Source: Anaerobacillus arseniciselenatis
GTDB lineage: Bacteria > Bacillota > Bacilli > Bacillales > Anaerobacillaceae
Direction of reading: 5' to 3'
Length of the DNA: 64,000 bases
Assembly (NCBI RefSeq): GCF_001865995.1
Contig: NZ_MLQQ01000042.1
Span: 62,001-126,000, forward strand
The notes under the pieces were generated by a model that had not been told where the DNA came from, searched no databases, and saw only the letters and a program-made list of their open reading frames with translations. Numbering within the stretch: position 1 is the stretch's first letter; every line of letters begins with the position of its first letter. This document shows, in pieces, positions 46,150-59,393 of the stretch. The position numbers and the translations under genes were made by a program.

Positions 46150-49100
46150 ATGCCAAAACGTGAAGATATTAAAAAGATATTAGTAATTGGTTCAGGACCG
46201 ATCGTGATTGGTCAGGCAGCAGAGTTTGATTATGCAGGAACACAAGCATGTCAGTCATTAAAAGAAGAGGGTTATGAAGTCATTTTAATTAATTCAAACC
46301 CTGCAACAATAATGACAGATACGTCAATGGCGGATAAAGTTTATATTGAGCCAATTACGTATGAGTTTGTAAGTCGTATCATTAGACAAGAACGCCCAGA
46401 CGGATTGTTACCAACATTAGGTGGTCAAACAGGTTTAAATATGGCGGTTGAACTACAAAAGTCAGGAATACTTGATGAATATAATATTGAACTTTTAGGA
46501 ACGAAACTTCACTCGATCGAGCAGGCAGAAGACCGCGACTTATTCCGTACACTTATGAATGATTTAAATGAACCTGTACCTGATAGTGCAATTATTCATA
46601 CGCTTGAGGAAGCATATCAATTTGTCGAAGAAATTGGTTATCCAATTATCGTTCGCCCTGCTTACACATTAGGGGGAACAGGTGGTGGTCTCGTATATAA
46701 CGAGGACGATCTTATAGAAATTGTTAGTAGTGGCTTAAAATATAGCCCTGTTACGCAATGTTTAGTAGAAAAAAGTATTGCCGGATACAAAGAAGTTGAA
46801 TATGAAGTGATGCGTGACGGTAAGGATGGAGCGATTGTTGTATGTAATATGGAAAACATTGATCCAGTCGGAATTCATACAGGTGATTCGATCGTGGTCG
46901 CACCAAGTCAAACATTATCTGATCGTGAGTATCAAATGTTACGAAATTCTTCGTTAAAAATTATTCGTGCCCTTGGAATAGAAGGCGGTTGTAACGTGCA
47001 ATTTGCTCTAGATCCTGATAGTTACCAATATTACATTATTGAGGTTAATCCTCGCGTAAGTCGCTCATCGGCATTAGCTTCGAAAGCTACAGGCTACCCA
47101 ATTGCAAAAATTGCAGCCAAAATAGCGGTCGGTTATGCGCTAGATGAAATTATGAACCCGATTACGAAAACGACATATGCTAGTTTTGAACCAGCTTTAG
47201 ACTATGTCGTTTCCAAAATACCACGCTGGCCGTTTGATAAATTTGAAGCAGCAAACCGTACGCTTGGAACGCAAATGAAAGCAACAGGTGAAGTGATGGC
47301 GATTGGCAGAAATTTAGAAGAGTCATTATTGAAGGCTGTTCGTTCTTTAGAAGCTAACGTCTTACATTTAGAAATTGAAAAACATAAAACTCTCTCTAAA
47401 GAAGATCTTGAGTATCGCCTTCAAAAAGCAGATGATGAGCGCCTGTTTATTGTCGCAGAAAGCTTTCGCCGTGGCTATACAGTCGAGCGCTTATGGGAGT
47501 TAACGAAAATCGATCGTTTCTTCTTAAATAAATTGAATGGAATTATTGAAATGGAAACGAAGCTAAAAAAAGCACCGTTTCATTTAGAACTCCTTCAAAA
47601 AGCGAAAGAAATTGGATTTTCTGATGATGCTTTGGCAACATTTTGGAATGTTACTGAAGAAGAAGTTTATAAGTTTCGCTATGAAAAAGGGGTTGTTCCG
47701 GTTTATAAAATGGTTGATACGTGTGCTGCAGAATTTGCGTCAGCAACACCATACTACTATGGAACTTATGAAGATGAAAATGAGTCAATCATCACTGATA
47801 AGAAAAGTATTGTCGTTTTAGGGTCAGGACCAATTCGCATTGGACAAGGTGTCGAATTTGACTATGCCACTGTCCATACCGTTTTAGCCATTAAAGAAGC
47901 GGGATATGAAGCGATTATTATCAATAATAATCCTGAAACAGTTTCTACAGACTTCAGTATCTCAGATAAATTGTACTTTGAACCATTAGCAGTGGAAGAT
48001 GTGATGCACATCATTAATCACGAAAAACCAGCGGGGGTTATTGTTCAGTTCGGTGGCCAAACAGCGATTAACTTAGCTGAAGAGTTACAAAGTAGAGGTG
48101 TAACGATTTTAGGAACATCGTTACAAGATATGGATCGCGCAGAAAATCGAGATAAGTTTGAACAAGCATTGCAAGAACTTCAAGTTTTACAACCACTTGG
48201 AAGAACAGCAACAAGTGTCGAAGGTGCGGTTGAAATTGCGAATAAAATTGGTTACCCAGTGTTAGTCCGTCCTTCCTATGTATTAGGTGGTCGCGCGATG
48301 GAAATTGTTTACTTTGAGGAAGAATTGCTTCGTTATATGGAAAATGCAGCAAAAGTAAACCCGAAGCACCCAGTCTTAATAGATCGTTATTTAATCGGTA
48401 AAGAAATTGAAGTAGACGCGATATGTGATGGGGAAACGGTCGTAATACCCGGGATCATGGAGCATATTGAAAGAGCCGGCGTTCACTCTGGAGACTCGAT
48501 TGCTGTATATCCACCGCAAAGTATGTCTGAAGAAACGAAACAAAAAGTCATTGAAACAACGATTAAACTTGCAAGAGGTTTAAATATTGTTGGATTATTG
48601 AACATCCAGTTTGTATTACACGATGATGAAGTTTATGTGCTAGAGGTAAACCCACGTTCAAGTCGTACAGTTCCGTTTTTAAGTAAAATTACTGGTGTTC
48701 CGATGGCCAACTTAGCAACAAAGGCAATCCTCGGAATTAATTTGCAAAGCTTAGGCTATGAGACAGGGTACGTAAAAGAAAGTAGTGATGTTTCAGTAAA
48801 AGTTCCTGTATTCTCTTTTGCAAAACTTCGTGACGTAGATATTACGTTAGGACCAGAAATGAAGTCGACAGGGGAAGTCATGGGTCGAGACTACTCGATA
48901 GAAAAAGCTCTTTATAAAGGATTAGTAGCATCAGGAATGAACATTCCGACACATGGGTCTGTACTATTTACTGTTGCGGATAAAGACAAAGAAGAGTCAC
49001 TACAATTAATCCGCCGTTTCCATCGTATTGGCTATCATATTTTAGCTACCGAAGGAACAGCAAAACGAATTCAAGAAGAGAATATACCGGTAACCGTTGT

Positions 49101-49361
49101 AAATAAAATTGGTGCCGAAAAGCCCCATATGTTAGATGTGATCCGTCAAGGAGAAGCTCAGTTTGTAATTAATACATTAACAAAAGGAAAACAACCAGCA
49201 AGAGACGGCTTTAGAATTCGTCGTGAAGCAGTCGAAAACGGAGTTGTTTGTTTAACAAGTATGGATACAGCAGAAGCGTTAGTACGAGTTTTAGAATTAA
49301 TTACATTTGCAGCTGATGCAATGCCATCGTTCCAAGAAGAAAAAGCGGTGGTGACTACGCA

Positions 49362-49365
<4 letters not shown>
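46150..49365 (+). CDS. carB: Carbamoyl phosphate synthase large subunit (PyrAB)
   Basis: A 1071-residue synthase with two homologous halves. The first ATP-grasp unit (about 1-400) has [21 protein letters not shown] and the [22 protein letters not shown] region. An oligomerisation domain (about 400-550) separates it from the second unit (about 555-935: [16 protein letters not shown] and [14 protein letters not shown]). The last 135 residues are the MGS-like allosteric domain ([14 protein letters not shown]). With one carA/carB pair in the pyr operon, the enzyme probably responds to pyrimidines, although a separate arginine-specific pair elsewhere cannot be excluded. It overlaps pyrK by 4 bases. 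Confidence 0.97.
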
Positions 49366-51755
<2,390 letters not shown>

Positions 51756-51759
<4 letters not shown>

Positions 51760-52385
51760 AACAACAATTAGCGAAGCATTTATTAGAAATTGGGGCAGTA
51801 CATTTACAACCGAATGCCCCTTTCACTTGGACATCAGGAATTAAATCGCCGATTTATTGTGATAACCGTTTAACACTTTCTTTTCCATTAGTTCGTCGTA
51901 AAGTTGCGATTGGTTTAGAAGAACTCATTCGTAAACACTATCCTGAGGTTGAGGTGATTGCTGGAACAGCGACAGCAGGAATTCCACATGCAGCATGGGT
52001 TAGTGACCAGTTAAACTTACCGATGGTGTATGTTCGTGGAAAAGCGAAAGAGCATGGAAAAGGAAACCAAATTGAAGGTGTTGTGAAAGCAGGACAAAAC
52101 GTTGTCATTGTCGAAGATTTAATCTCAACAGGGGGAAGTGTCATTACGACAGCAGAAGCTTTAAAAGCCGCAGGGGTAAATGTACTTGGTGTCGTAGCCA
52201 TTTTTACATATGACCTTAATAAGGGTATATCGCAGTTAAAAGAAGCTGAATTGAGTTACCATACAATTACAGACTATTTAACATTAATAGAAGTAGCGAA
52301 AGATGCTGAACTTATTAACCAAGAAGACATGGTAAAGTTAAAAAAATGGCGTGAAAACCCTGGATCAACTGACTGGCTTTCTTAA
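51756..52385 (+). CDS. pyrE: Orotate phosphoribosyltransferase
   Basis: A 209-residue PRTase joining orotate and [18 protein letters not shown] (about residue 24), [22 protein letters not shown] (about 70, region), [17 protein letters not shown] (about 93) and the PRPP motif [13 protein letters not shown] (about 116-128) are all present. It is the last gene of the pyr block. I see no strong terminator in the 33 bases before the next gene, so read-through into the methyltransferase gene is likely. Confidence 0.96.
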
Positions 52386-52418
52386 AATATTGAGCTAGTA
52401 AAATAGGGGGAATCGGTA

Positions 52419-53075
52419 ATGAGAAAAATGGATGGCGAAGAATTTGATCAACTCGTACGTTTTTTTGATGGTATGGCAACAACCTCATGGTTAAGCAGTA
52501 TTCACCTAAAATTGAAACAATTTATTGGTAGTTGGGAAGGGAAAGTCGTTTTAGATGTAGGTTGTGGAACTGGTCGTTTCCTTTTAAAAGGTATAGATGA
52601 AGCAAAACAAGTAATTGGAATTGATTTATCTCAAGAAATGGTGAAAGCGAGCGAAGATTTATTTTTATCACAAGGCTGTAAAAATAAATCGAGCTTTATC
52701 GTCGCAGACGCTTGCGAACTTCCATTCAGTGAAGGTGAATTTGATATTACAGTTTCTACATGTGTGCTGTTTTTACTTCCTGAGCCTGAAGTTGCAATGG
52801 ACGAAATGATTAGAGTTACTAAAAAAGATGGTGTCATTGCCATGCTTAATCCATCGTTGAAGATGAGCCAAGAAGAAGCGAAACGATATTGTGAACAACA
52901 CGGGATCACTGGCTTCGAACAAAAAACATTATTACAATGGTCGAAGATTTCAACGAGTAGACACCGTTATTCGACAGATGAGCTATCGCAATATTTTACG
53001 CAAAAAGGAGCTCGAGAGATTAAAAATATCGAATTGTTGGATAACCTCGCCATCATTACCGTTGCCAAATTTTAA
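52419..53075 (+). CDS. Class I SAM-dependent methyltransferase
   Basis: A 218-residue methyltransferase with motif I VVLDVGCGTGRFLL (about residues 40-53), motif II acidic residue in VIGIDLSQEMV, and FDITVSTCVLFLLPEPEVAMDEM as the motif IV-V region (about 107-129). It resembles small-molecule or quinone/lipid methyltransferases (Methyltransf_11) but the substrate is not readable. GGGGGAATCGG lies before the ATG. It starts 33 bases after pyrE and is probably co-transcribed; in B. subtilis the cysteine/sulfate genes occupy this place. Confidence 0.85.
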   Translation: MRKMDGEEFDQLVRFFDGMATTSWLSSIHLKLKQFIGSWEGKVVLDVGCGTGRFLLKGIDEAKQVIGIDLSQEMVKASEDLFLSQGCKNKSSFIVADACELPFSEGEFDITVSTCVLFLLPEPEVAMDEMIRVTKKDGVIAMLNPSLKMSQEEAKRYCEQHGITGFEQKTLLQWSKISTSRHRYSTDELSQYFTQKGAREIKNIELLDNLAIITVAKF

Positions 53076-53105
53076 TAAAAATTGTTTTTATACTAGAAAT
53101 TCAGG

Positions 53106-53151
53106 GGCTGTCCCAAAACAAATTGACAATGTTTTGGGTAGTCCTTTTTTC
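53106..53151 (+). terminator. Terminator after the methyltransferase gene
   Basis: CCCAAAACA pairs with TGTTTTGGG across AATTGACAA, followed by TAGTCCTTTTTT. It probably ends the pyr transcript. Confidence 0.85.
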
Positions 53152-53194
53152 ATAGCAAACCAGCATGACGACACACCGTCACCGTCTAATATAG

Positions 53195-53275
53195 AAAAGC
53201 GGGTGCTTTCCCTCACTTCACCTTGACCTTCTGACGAATCTCAGACGTTCGTTCGCAAAAGCACCCGCCTTTTTT
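53195..53275 (-). repeat. Covarying palindromic repeat R6 (reverse orientation)
   Basis: GCGGGTGCTTT (53199-53209) pairs perfectly with AAAGCACCCGC. On the minus strand the loop reads GAACGAACGTCTGAGATTCG and then AGAAGGTCAAGGTG, matching R3 without its insert. Linkers with ACGGTGACGG and CGTCATG flank it. Confidence 0.75.
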
Positions 53276-53603
53276 CATAGAAAATCCTCATGTCGCTAGT
53301 CCGTCACACCATATACTATGCAAAATTCTGTTGATACGCAAACCAACAAACCACAACACTAACCACTAGCCAACAAACCAACTAGCCACAAACCATTTTT
53401 ACTAGATGCATAGTGAAAACGGAGGGATTAACAGAATTATTGAATATACCTCCAATAAACGAGCTAAAATAGTGAGTTTTACGAAATAATAACGAAATTT
53501 AAGGGTAGTCATTTATTTCGAAAACCGATATATTATATATTATCGGTATTTTTAATACTTTCTGAATATTATTATACCTAGATTCGAAAGTTTAAACACA
53601 TCA

Positions 53604-53718
53604 ATGAATTTCATAATTCATTATTCGCGCCACTAAGCTTAATACATAGTTGTGTCAAAACTATTCGCGAACTATATATTACGTGATGTGGCTCATTCTT
53701 GGTAATTATGAAATTCAC
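53604..53718 (+). repeat. MITE-like element, copy 3 (diverged)
   Basis: Ends ATGAATTTCATAATT and AATTATGAAATTCAC form a 15-bp inverted repeat with one mismatch. The middle is related to copies 1 and 2 but more diverged (GCGCCACTAAG, GATGTGGCTCATT). Confidence 0.75.
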
Positions 53719-53752
53719 TTACATAGTGACTATACATAATGGGGGTGCATTT

Positions 53753-55525
53753 ATGAATACATTTTCTAAGCTTAAACAATTTTATTGGCCGTATAAAAAA
53801 TATTTTATCGGTTCGATCTTCTTTTTGATTTTCGTAACAGCGATCACGGTTGCTTATCCAATTATTTTAAAAATCACGATTGATGACGTAATTATAAGCG
53901 GGAATTATGACTTAGTACCGTATGTTGCATTTGGTTTTATTTTGTTAATGGTAGTTAAAGGGGTAGCGACTTACTTTCACCAATTTATGGGCGATTTATT
54001 TGGGATTAAAACGGTTTACGAATTAAGGAATGAGCTTTATAAGAAATTGCAGTATTTACCTTTTCGATATTATGATAATGCAAAAACGGGGGATCTCATG
54101 TCGCGTTTAACTGCGGATGTTGAGGGGTTCCGTTTCTTTTTATCATTCGGATTTGCGCAACTTATTAATCTAGTATTGATTGTAAGCTTAAGTTTAGGAA
54201 TTATGCTGTATTTTAGTGTTCCGTTAGCTCTTGTAACGATGGTTTCAATGCCTTTTTTAATCGTTGTTGTTTATCGTTTTGATAAAAAAGTTCATCCGGC
54301 TTTTAAAGGGATTCGTAAATCTTTTGCAAGACTTACAACGAAGGTTCAAGAAAATATTAGTGGAATGAATACCGTTAAATCACTATCGAGAGAAGATTTT
54401 GAGATTGAGAAGTTTGTTGATAAAAACGGAGATTATAAAGATAACTACATTACTACTGCGGGAATTTGGTCAAAATACTTCCCATTAATGGAACTTATCG
54501 GGCAAATTTGTGTCGTATTATTACTCGGCTTTGGTGGTTTTATGGTCATTAATAATCAACTTGCGCCTGGTGAATTAGTGGCCTTTTTCAGCTTAGTTTG
54601 GTATATTATCGGGCCTCTAATGAACTTAGGATTCATTATTAATACTTTTTCACAATCGAAAGCTTCAGGAGAGCGACTTTTAGAAGTTCTCGACGAAAAA
54701 GAAGATATTGCGAATAATGAACGTCCACTTAGTGTTGAAACATTAAAAGGTCATGTTCAATTTAAGGGAGTCACACACACTTATAACAGTAATGAAAATG
54801 AAGTAGCATTGAAAGATATTTCTTTTAATGCTGAGCCTGGCAAGGTGATTGGTTTGATTGGTGCTACTGGTGCTGGAAAAACAACCATTACTCAGTTAAT
54901 CTCTCGTTTTTATGAAGCCGATCACGGTGAGATTTTAATTGACGGGCAAAATATTAAAAACTATTCAATCACATCCTTAAGAAAAAATATTGGTGTTGTA
55001 TTGCAAGAGTCCTTTTTATTTTCTTCTTCGATACGAGATAACATTTCATATGGAGCACCGAATGCATCAATAGAACAAATTATTGATGCTGCAAAGCGAG
55101 CGGATGCCCATCAGTTTATAATGGAACTGCCCGATGGTTATGAAACAATTCTTGGTGAGCGAGGCATGGGACTATCTGGAGGGCAAAAACAAAGAATTGC
55201 GATTGCAAGGTCGATTTTAATTGATCCGAGTATTTTAATTTTAGATGATGCAACGAGTGCTGTAGATATGGAAACTGAGGCAAAAATTCAAGTCGCTTTT
55301 TTAGAAGTGATGAAAGGCAGAACGACTTTTATTATCGCGCATCGAATTTCGTCCTTAATGCATGCCGATGAAATTTTAGTTTTAGAAGATGGAGAAATTA
55401 AAGAACGTGGTACTCATGAGCAGTTGTTAGGGAATAAAATCGGTATTTACCGCCGTATATACAATATTCAATTCAAAGATCGTGATACTGTTTTTAATGT
55501 TGAAAGTGAGAAGGTGAGTGTATGA
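53753..55525 (+). CDS. ABC exporter half-transporter with degenerate nucleotide site
   Basis: A 590-residue ABC exporter subunit: six transmembrane helices (to about residue 310) followed by a nucleotide-binding domain. Walker A is GATGAGKT (G370-T377), the signature LSGGQ (L474-Q478), and Walker B ends L497-D498-D499, so the usual catalytic glutamate is aspartate; the switch histidine is in IAHRISS. The partner is encoded by the next gene, overlapping by 4 bases. This asymmetry is the pattern of heterodimeric multidrug exporters (BmrCD, YfiBC, YheHI types). Substrate unknown. ATG at 53753 with GGGGGTG 6 bases upstream. Confidence 0.88.
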   Translation: MNTFSKLKQFYWPYKKYFIGSIFFLIFVTAITVAYPIILKITIDDVIISGNYDLVPYVAFGFILLMVVKGVATYFHQFMGDLFGIKTVYELRNELYKKLQYLPFRYYDNAKTGDLMSRLTADVEGFRFFLSFGFAQLINLVLIVSLSLGIMLYFSVPLALVTMVSMPFLIVVVYRFDKKVHPAFKGIRKSFARLTTKVQENISGMNTVKSLSREDFEIEKFVDKNGDYKDNYITTAGIWSKYFPLMELIGQICVVLLLGFGGFMVINNQLAPGELVAFFSLVWYIIGPLMNLGFIINTFSQSKASGERLLEVLDEKEDIANNERPLSVETLKGHVQFKGVTHTYNSNENEVALKDISFNAEPGKVIGLIGATGAGKTTITQLISRFYEADHGEILIDGQNIKNYSITSLRKNIGVVLQESFLFSSSIRDNISYGAPNASIEQIIDAAKRADAHQFIMELPDGYETILGERGMGLSGGQKQRIAIARSILIDPSILILDDATSAVDMETEAKIQVAFLEVMKGRTTFIIAHRISSLMHADEILVLEDGEIKERGTHEQLLGNKIGIYRRIYNIQFKDRDTVFNVESEKVSV

Positions 55526-57336
55526 AACAGCAAGAAGAAAGTAGGGGACGGAACCGATTTCATTACGCAATAGATACAGTGATTGAAAAACCTTTTAATT
55601 GGAAGCAAATGTTACGGCTTTTCGGATATATGAAGCCTTACTCAAAAAAGTTATTACCATTGGCGATTTTGGCGATGGTCATATCCACAGCGGTACGGTT
55701 AGTTACTCCGATTTTGATTGGGGTTGTAGCTTTAAATAATGTCATTTATGAACGTGACGCTGAAGCGTTAACGAAAGTAGTGATCTTAATAGCAGCTCTT
55801 TATTTGTTGTCGTGGGTCGCGAATACGTACCGAATTCGTTGGATGAATGAACTTGGACAATATGTCATTTTTGATATGCGGCAAAATTTATTTAAACATA
55901 TTCAACGGTTGAGCCATAAGTTTTTTGATAAGCGTTCCGCAGGCTCGATTTTAGTGCGAATTACAAATGATGTAAACTCGTTGCAAGATTTATTTACGAA
56001 CGGGGTTATTAATTTATTAATGGATTTATTAATGCTAGTTGGAATTATTGTCATCTTATTCTTTTTAAGCCCACAGTTAACGTTGGCTGTGATGATCATA
56101 TTGCCAATCATGTTTTTAATTTCCACGGGCTTAAGACGAAAAATTAGACGGTCATGGCAATTAGTTCGTTTAAAACAATCACAAATTAATTCTCATTTAA
56201 ATGAAAGCATTCAAGGAATTCGTGTCACACAATCTTTTACTCAAGAACAGGAAAACATTCGTTTCTTTAAAGGAATGAACGAAGAAAATTTTCAAGCTTG
56301 GCGTGATGCGACACAAAAAAATGCGATGTTTCGTCCTTTTGTGGAAATGTCCAATGCGATTGGAACCGCGATTTTAATTTGGTATGGTGTAACCTTAATC
56401 CAAGGAAATGTCATTGATATTGGGATCTTCGTTTCATTTGCTTTTTACTTAGGGATGTTTTGGGAACCGATATCAAGGCTCGGGCAAGTGTATAACCAAT
56501 TACTAGTGGGGATGGCTTCTTCCGAAAGAATTTTTGAGTTTTTAGATGAAAAGCCGTCGGTTAAAGAGAGTGAACGCGCAATATCGTTAAATGATATGAA
56601 GGGGCAAATCCAATTTGAAGACGTTGAATTTTCATATGATGATACTAGAAAAGCGTTAAATAAAATTAATTTAGAAATTAAAGCGGGGCAAACGGTAGCT
56701 CTCGTTGGACATACGGGCTCAGGAAAGACGACAATCGTTAATTTAGTCGCTCGCTTTTATGATGCGACGAGTGGAAGCGTAAAAATTGATGGTCATAACA
56801 TTAAAGATATTAAGTTAGATAGTTTGCGACAGCGTGTCAGTACGGTGCTCCAAGAAACGTTTATTTTTTCGGGGACGATTATCGACAACGTTCGCTTCGG
56901 AAAGCCTGATGCGACTGATGAGGAAGTGATCAAAGCTTGTGAAACGGTTGGAGCGAATAAGTTTATTGAACAATTAAAAGATGGCTATCACACAGAAGTA
57001 GAAGAGCGAGGTAATATTCTTTCGGTAGGGCAGCGTCAACTGTTATCATTTGCAAGAGCTTTATTGGCCGATCCGCAAATTTTAATTTTAGATGAGGCAA
57101 CAGCGAGTATCGATACCGAGACGGAACAAATTATTCAAGAAGCGTTACGAACGTTATTAAAAGATCGTACATCGATTATGATTGCCCATCGACTTTCAAC
57201 GATTCGTGAAGCAGATAACATTATCGTTTTAGAACAGGGCAATATTTTAGAAACCGGAAATCATGATGAACTAATGGAGCAAAAAGGAGAGTATTATAAA
57301 TTAGTGAAGGCGCAGTTTAAAGTTTTAGCTGGTTAA
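55522..57336 (+). CDS. ABC exporter half-transporter with catalytic Walker B
   Basis: A 604-residue partner of the preceding protein. A 30-residue cytoplasmic extension (FHYAIDTVIEKPFNW) precedes six transmembrane helices (about 35-330). The nucleotide-binding domain has Walker A GHTGSGKT (G396-T403), a changed signature LSVGQ (L500-Q504) and a complete Walker B with D524-E525. The altered signature faces the partner's degenerate Walker B in the dimer, so one ATP site should be catalytic and one mainly structural. The gene starts within the end of its partner. A bidirectional-looking hairpin follows. Confidence 0.9.
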   Translation: MKQQEESRGRNRFHYAIDTVIEKPFNWKQMLRLFGYMKPYSKKLLPLAILAMVISTAVRLVTPILIGVVALNNVIYERDAEALTKVVILIAALYLLSWVANTYRIRWMNELGQYVIFDMRQNLFKHIQRLSHKFFDKRSAGSILVRITNDVNSLQDLFTNGVINLLMDLLMLVGIIVILFFLSPQLTLAVMIILPIMFLISTGLRRKIRRSWQLVRLKQSQINSHLNESIQGIRVTQSFTQEQENIRFFKGMNEENFQAWRDATQKNAMFRPFVEMSNAIGTAILIWYGVTLIQGNVIDIGIFVSFAFYLGMFWEPISRLGQVYNQLLVGMASSERIFEFLDEKPSVKESERAISLNDMKGQIQFEDVEFSYDDTRKALNKINLEIKAGQTVALVGHTGSGKTTIVNLVARFYDATSGSVKIDGHNIKDIKLDSLRQRVSTVLQETFIFSGTIIDNVRFGKPDATDEEVIKACETVGANKFIEQLKDGYHTEVEERGNILSVGQRQLLSFARALLADPQILILDEATASIDTETEQIIQEALRTLLKDRTSIMIAHRLSTIREADNIIVLEQGNILETGNHDELMEQKGEYYKLVKAQFKVLAG

Positions 57337-57637
57337 CTTAGAATGTAAAATTTAAAATGTAAAATTTAGAATTAGTGAGGGGGAGAGCTTCGAAGTTTCA
57401 TGAAATAACACGAAGAGATGGACTGATTACGTCGCTTGTCTTACGAAAGCAGTTAATTTTATAAAACAGAGAAAAAGAGAACGTGTACGGCACTTGCCAT
57501 AACGTTCTCTTTTAAAAATATAGTAGATAGGTAGGTATTTCTCTAGAACTTGTAAAAAACTAGCTTTTTTCTATTATACTTAGGTAAACAGCATCTAGCC
57601 GACGCTAAATTAACAATTTTTAATTTTAAATTGTGCA
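57337..57637. other. Convergent spacer between the ABC exporter and rqcH
   Basis: 301 bases between convergent genes: an AT-rich arm of AATGTAAAATTTA units (57344-57374), an AGCTTCGAAG centre like that at 19321, a symmetrical terminator (57473-57513) and a second AT-rich arm (57604-57640) that is partly complementary to the first. Confidence 0.6.
57473..57513. terminator. Bidirectional terminator
   Basis: AAAAGAGAACGT pairs with ACGTTCTCTTTT. The A and T tracts on both sides allow it to serve both the ABC operon (+) and rqcH (-). Confidence 0.85.
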
Positions 57638-59359
57638 TTAAACTCTTAACTTCCTCACAACTTCCTCATCTGGTGTAACGTAGATCGTTGTTTGGTTATC
57701 ATAGATGACATAACCGGGTCTTGAGCCACTCGGTTTTTTAACGTGCTTAATAAGTGTGTAGTCGACAGGGACTGAACTTGATTGTCTAGCTTTACTAAAA
57801 TAAGCAGCGATTGTTGCAGCTTCTTTTAACGTGGTCTCGTCAACGGATGGACTTTTTATAACTACGTGTGAACCAGGAATGTCTTTCGTATGAAGCCATG
57901 TTTCAGTTGAACGTGCTAGGCGGTTTGTTAAGTATTCATTTTGTTTGTTATTTTTTCCGACTAAAATTTCTAATCCTGTTGAAGATTTGTATGCCTCCAG
58001 AACTGGTTTTGTCTCTTTTTTCTTTTTCGTTTGTTTTTTATTACGATTTCGAATATAGCCGCCTTCGATCAGTTCTTCTCTAATTTCAGCAATATCTTTC
58101 GGTGATGCAGTTTCCATTTGAGCAATGATTTCCTCTAAATAAACAAGTTCGTTTTCTGTTTTTTCAATTTGTTCTTCCACAACTTTTAATGAATTTTTAG
58201 CTTTATTATATTTTTTAAAATAATTTTGCGCGTTTTCTGAAGGGTTTTTTTGTACGTCAAGATCAATAACTATTGATCTTCCTTCTTCATCATAAAAGTC
58301 GATAACTTCGATTTGTTTTTGCCCTCTTTTTATTTGATGGATGTTGGCTGTGATTAGCTCGCCGATTTTTCGGTATTCACTTGCTTTACTCGCATCGCTT
58401 AAAGTCTTCTTTAACTTTTTTATTTTCGATTTATTTTTTTGGTATTCGTTTTTTAAAAACTTTTCTAAGTCGTTCGCTTGCTGGTGGACGCGATCACGTT
58501 CTGCTTTTCCAAAATAAAATCGGGAAAGCATCTCACTTACTGATGTAAAAACAGTCGGAGATGTAGCTTTTAAATGAGTTAATTCAATGATTGAAAAATA
58601 CTCTTTTTTCTCGGTTATTGTTATTTGAGGCCTGAAGTTTCCTTGCTTCATTTGATTAATGACCTCAAAAAAAGCTTTAGTTAATGTTTCTTTATTTGCT
58701 AGTTTTGCCCTGTGTACAATTTCTTTGGCAATCTGAGGTGAAAGACCAGAAAAATTCTGCACAATTTGTGAATCAAGCTTTCCAGCATTAAAATCAATTT
58801 TTTTAAGAAAGGTTTCCTCATCAATGCAAAATGGATGAAGCTTCTCTTGCTCTGGAGGAAATTTATATTCGTGTCCTGGCAAAATTGTGCGATAACTATT
58901 TATTCCAGGAGCTAAGTGTTTAATACTATCTAAAATTTTCTGATCTTTATCGTCTAGTAAAATGATATTACTATGACGCCCCATAATTTCAACCATCAAT
59001 TTTTTATAGCTAATGTCACCAAGCTCATTTCTCCCTTTGATGGTGATCGTCACAATCCTTTCTAAACCTAACTGTTCAATTTTTTCAATAATTCCTCCCT
59101 CGAGGTGTTTTCTAAGGAGCATACAAAACATAGGTGGTTCTGCAGGATTATCAAGCTTTTCAGTTGTTAAATGTAATCTTGCAAAGCTTGGGTTAGCCGA
59201 TAAAAGTAACTGTTGGTTTACGCCGTTAGCTCTAATTGTAAAAATAAGTTCCGTTTTATAAGGTTGATAAATCTTCGTTATTCGCCCAGAAATTAAAGTG
59301 TTATTAAGTTCTGCGACAATTGCATTCATTACTGTTCCGTCGAAAGACATAGTATTCAC
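57638..59359 (-). CDS. rqcH: RqcH (NFACT/Rqc2 family), ribosome quality control factor
   Basis: A 573-residue protein of the NEMF/Rqc2 family; in B. subtilis (YloA) it binds stalled 50S subunits and adds C-terminal alanine tails to nascent chains. Earlier work called homologues fibronectin-binding proteins. The NFACT-N domain occupies about 1-170 (MSFDGTVMNAIVAEL; MVEIMGRHSNIILLD with the acidic/basic pair), the helical and coiled-coil region about 175-440, and NFACT-R about 455-560 (STGLEILVGKNNKQNEYL, TWLHTKDIPGSHVVIK). GGAGTG precedes the ATG on the minus strand. It is adjacent to the yloB-type ATPase gene, as in B. subtilis. Confidence 0.94.
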   Translation of the reverse strand: MNTMSFDGTVMNAIVAELNNTLISGRITKIYQPYKTELIFTIRANGVNQQLLLSANPSFARLHLTTEKLDNPAEPPMFCMLLRKHLEGGIIEKIEQLGLERIVTITIKGRNELGDISYKKLMVEIMGRHSNIILLDDKDQKILDSIKHLAPGINSYRTILPGHEYKFPPEQEKLHPFCIDEETFLKKIDFNAGKLDSQIVQNFSGLSPQIAKEIVHRAKLANKETLTKAFFEVINQMKQGNFRPQITITEKKEYFSIIELTHLKATSPTVFTSVSEMLSRFYFGKAERDRVHQQANDLEKFLKNEYQKNKSKIKKLKKTLSDASKASEYRKIGELITANIHQIKRGQKQIEVIDFYDEEGRSIVIDLDVQKNPSENAQNYFKKYNKAKNSLKVVEEQIEKTENELVYLEEIIAQMETASPKDIAEIREELIEGGYIRNRNKKQTKKKKETKPVLEAYKSSTGLEILVGKNNKQNEYLTNRLARSTETWLHTKDIPGSHVVIKSPSVDETTLKEAATIAAYFSKARQSSSVPVDYTLIKHVKKPSGSRPGYVIYDNQTTIYVTPDEEVVRKLRV

Positions 59360-59393
59360 TCCATAACTTTATTCAATATGTATTGCGGCTCCC

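Larger units (their letters stand above)
53076..53752. other. Spacer with terminator, repeat R6, CA-rich stretch and MITE copy 3
   Basis: 677 gene-free bases. After the terminator (53106-53151) come repeat R6 with linkers, a CA-rich stretch of ACCAACAAACCA type (53338-53397) that is the reverse complement of the GT-rich stretches at 828 and 62714, an AT-rich section, and MITE copy 3 ending 34 bases before the ABC exporter start. No clear promoter was identified. Confidence 0.65.
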
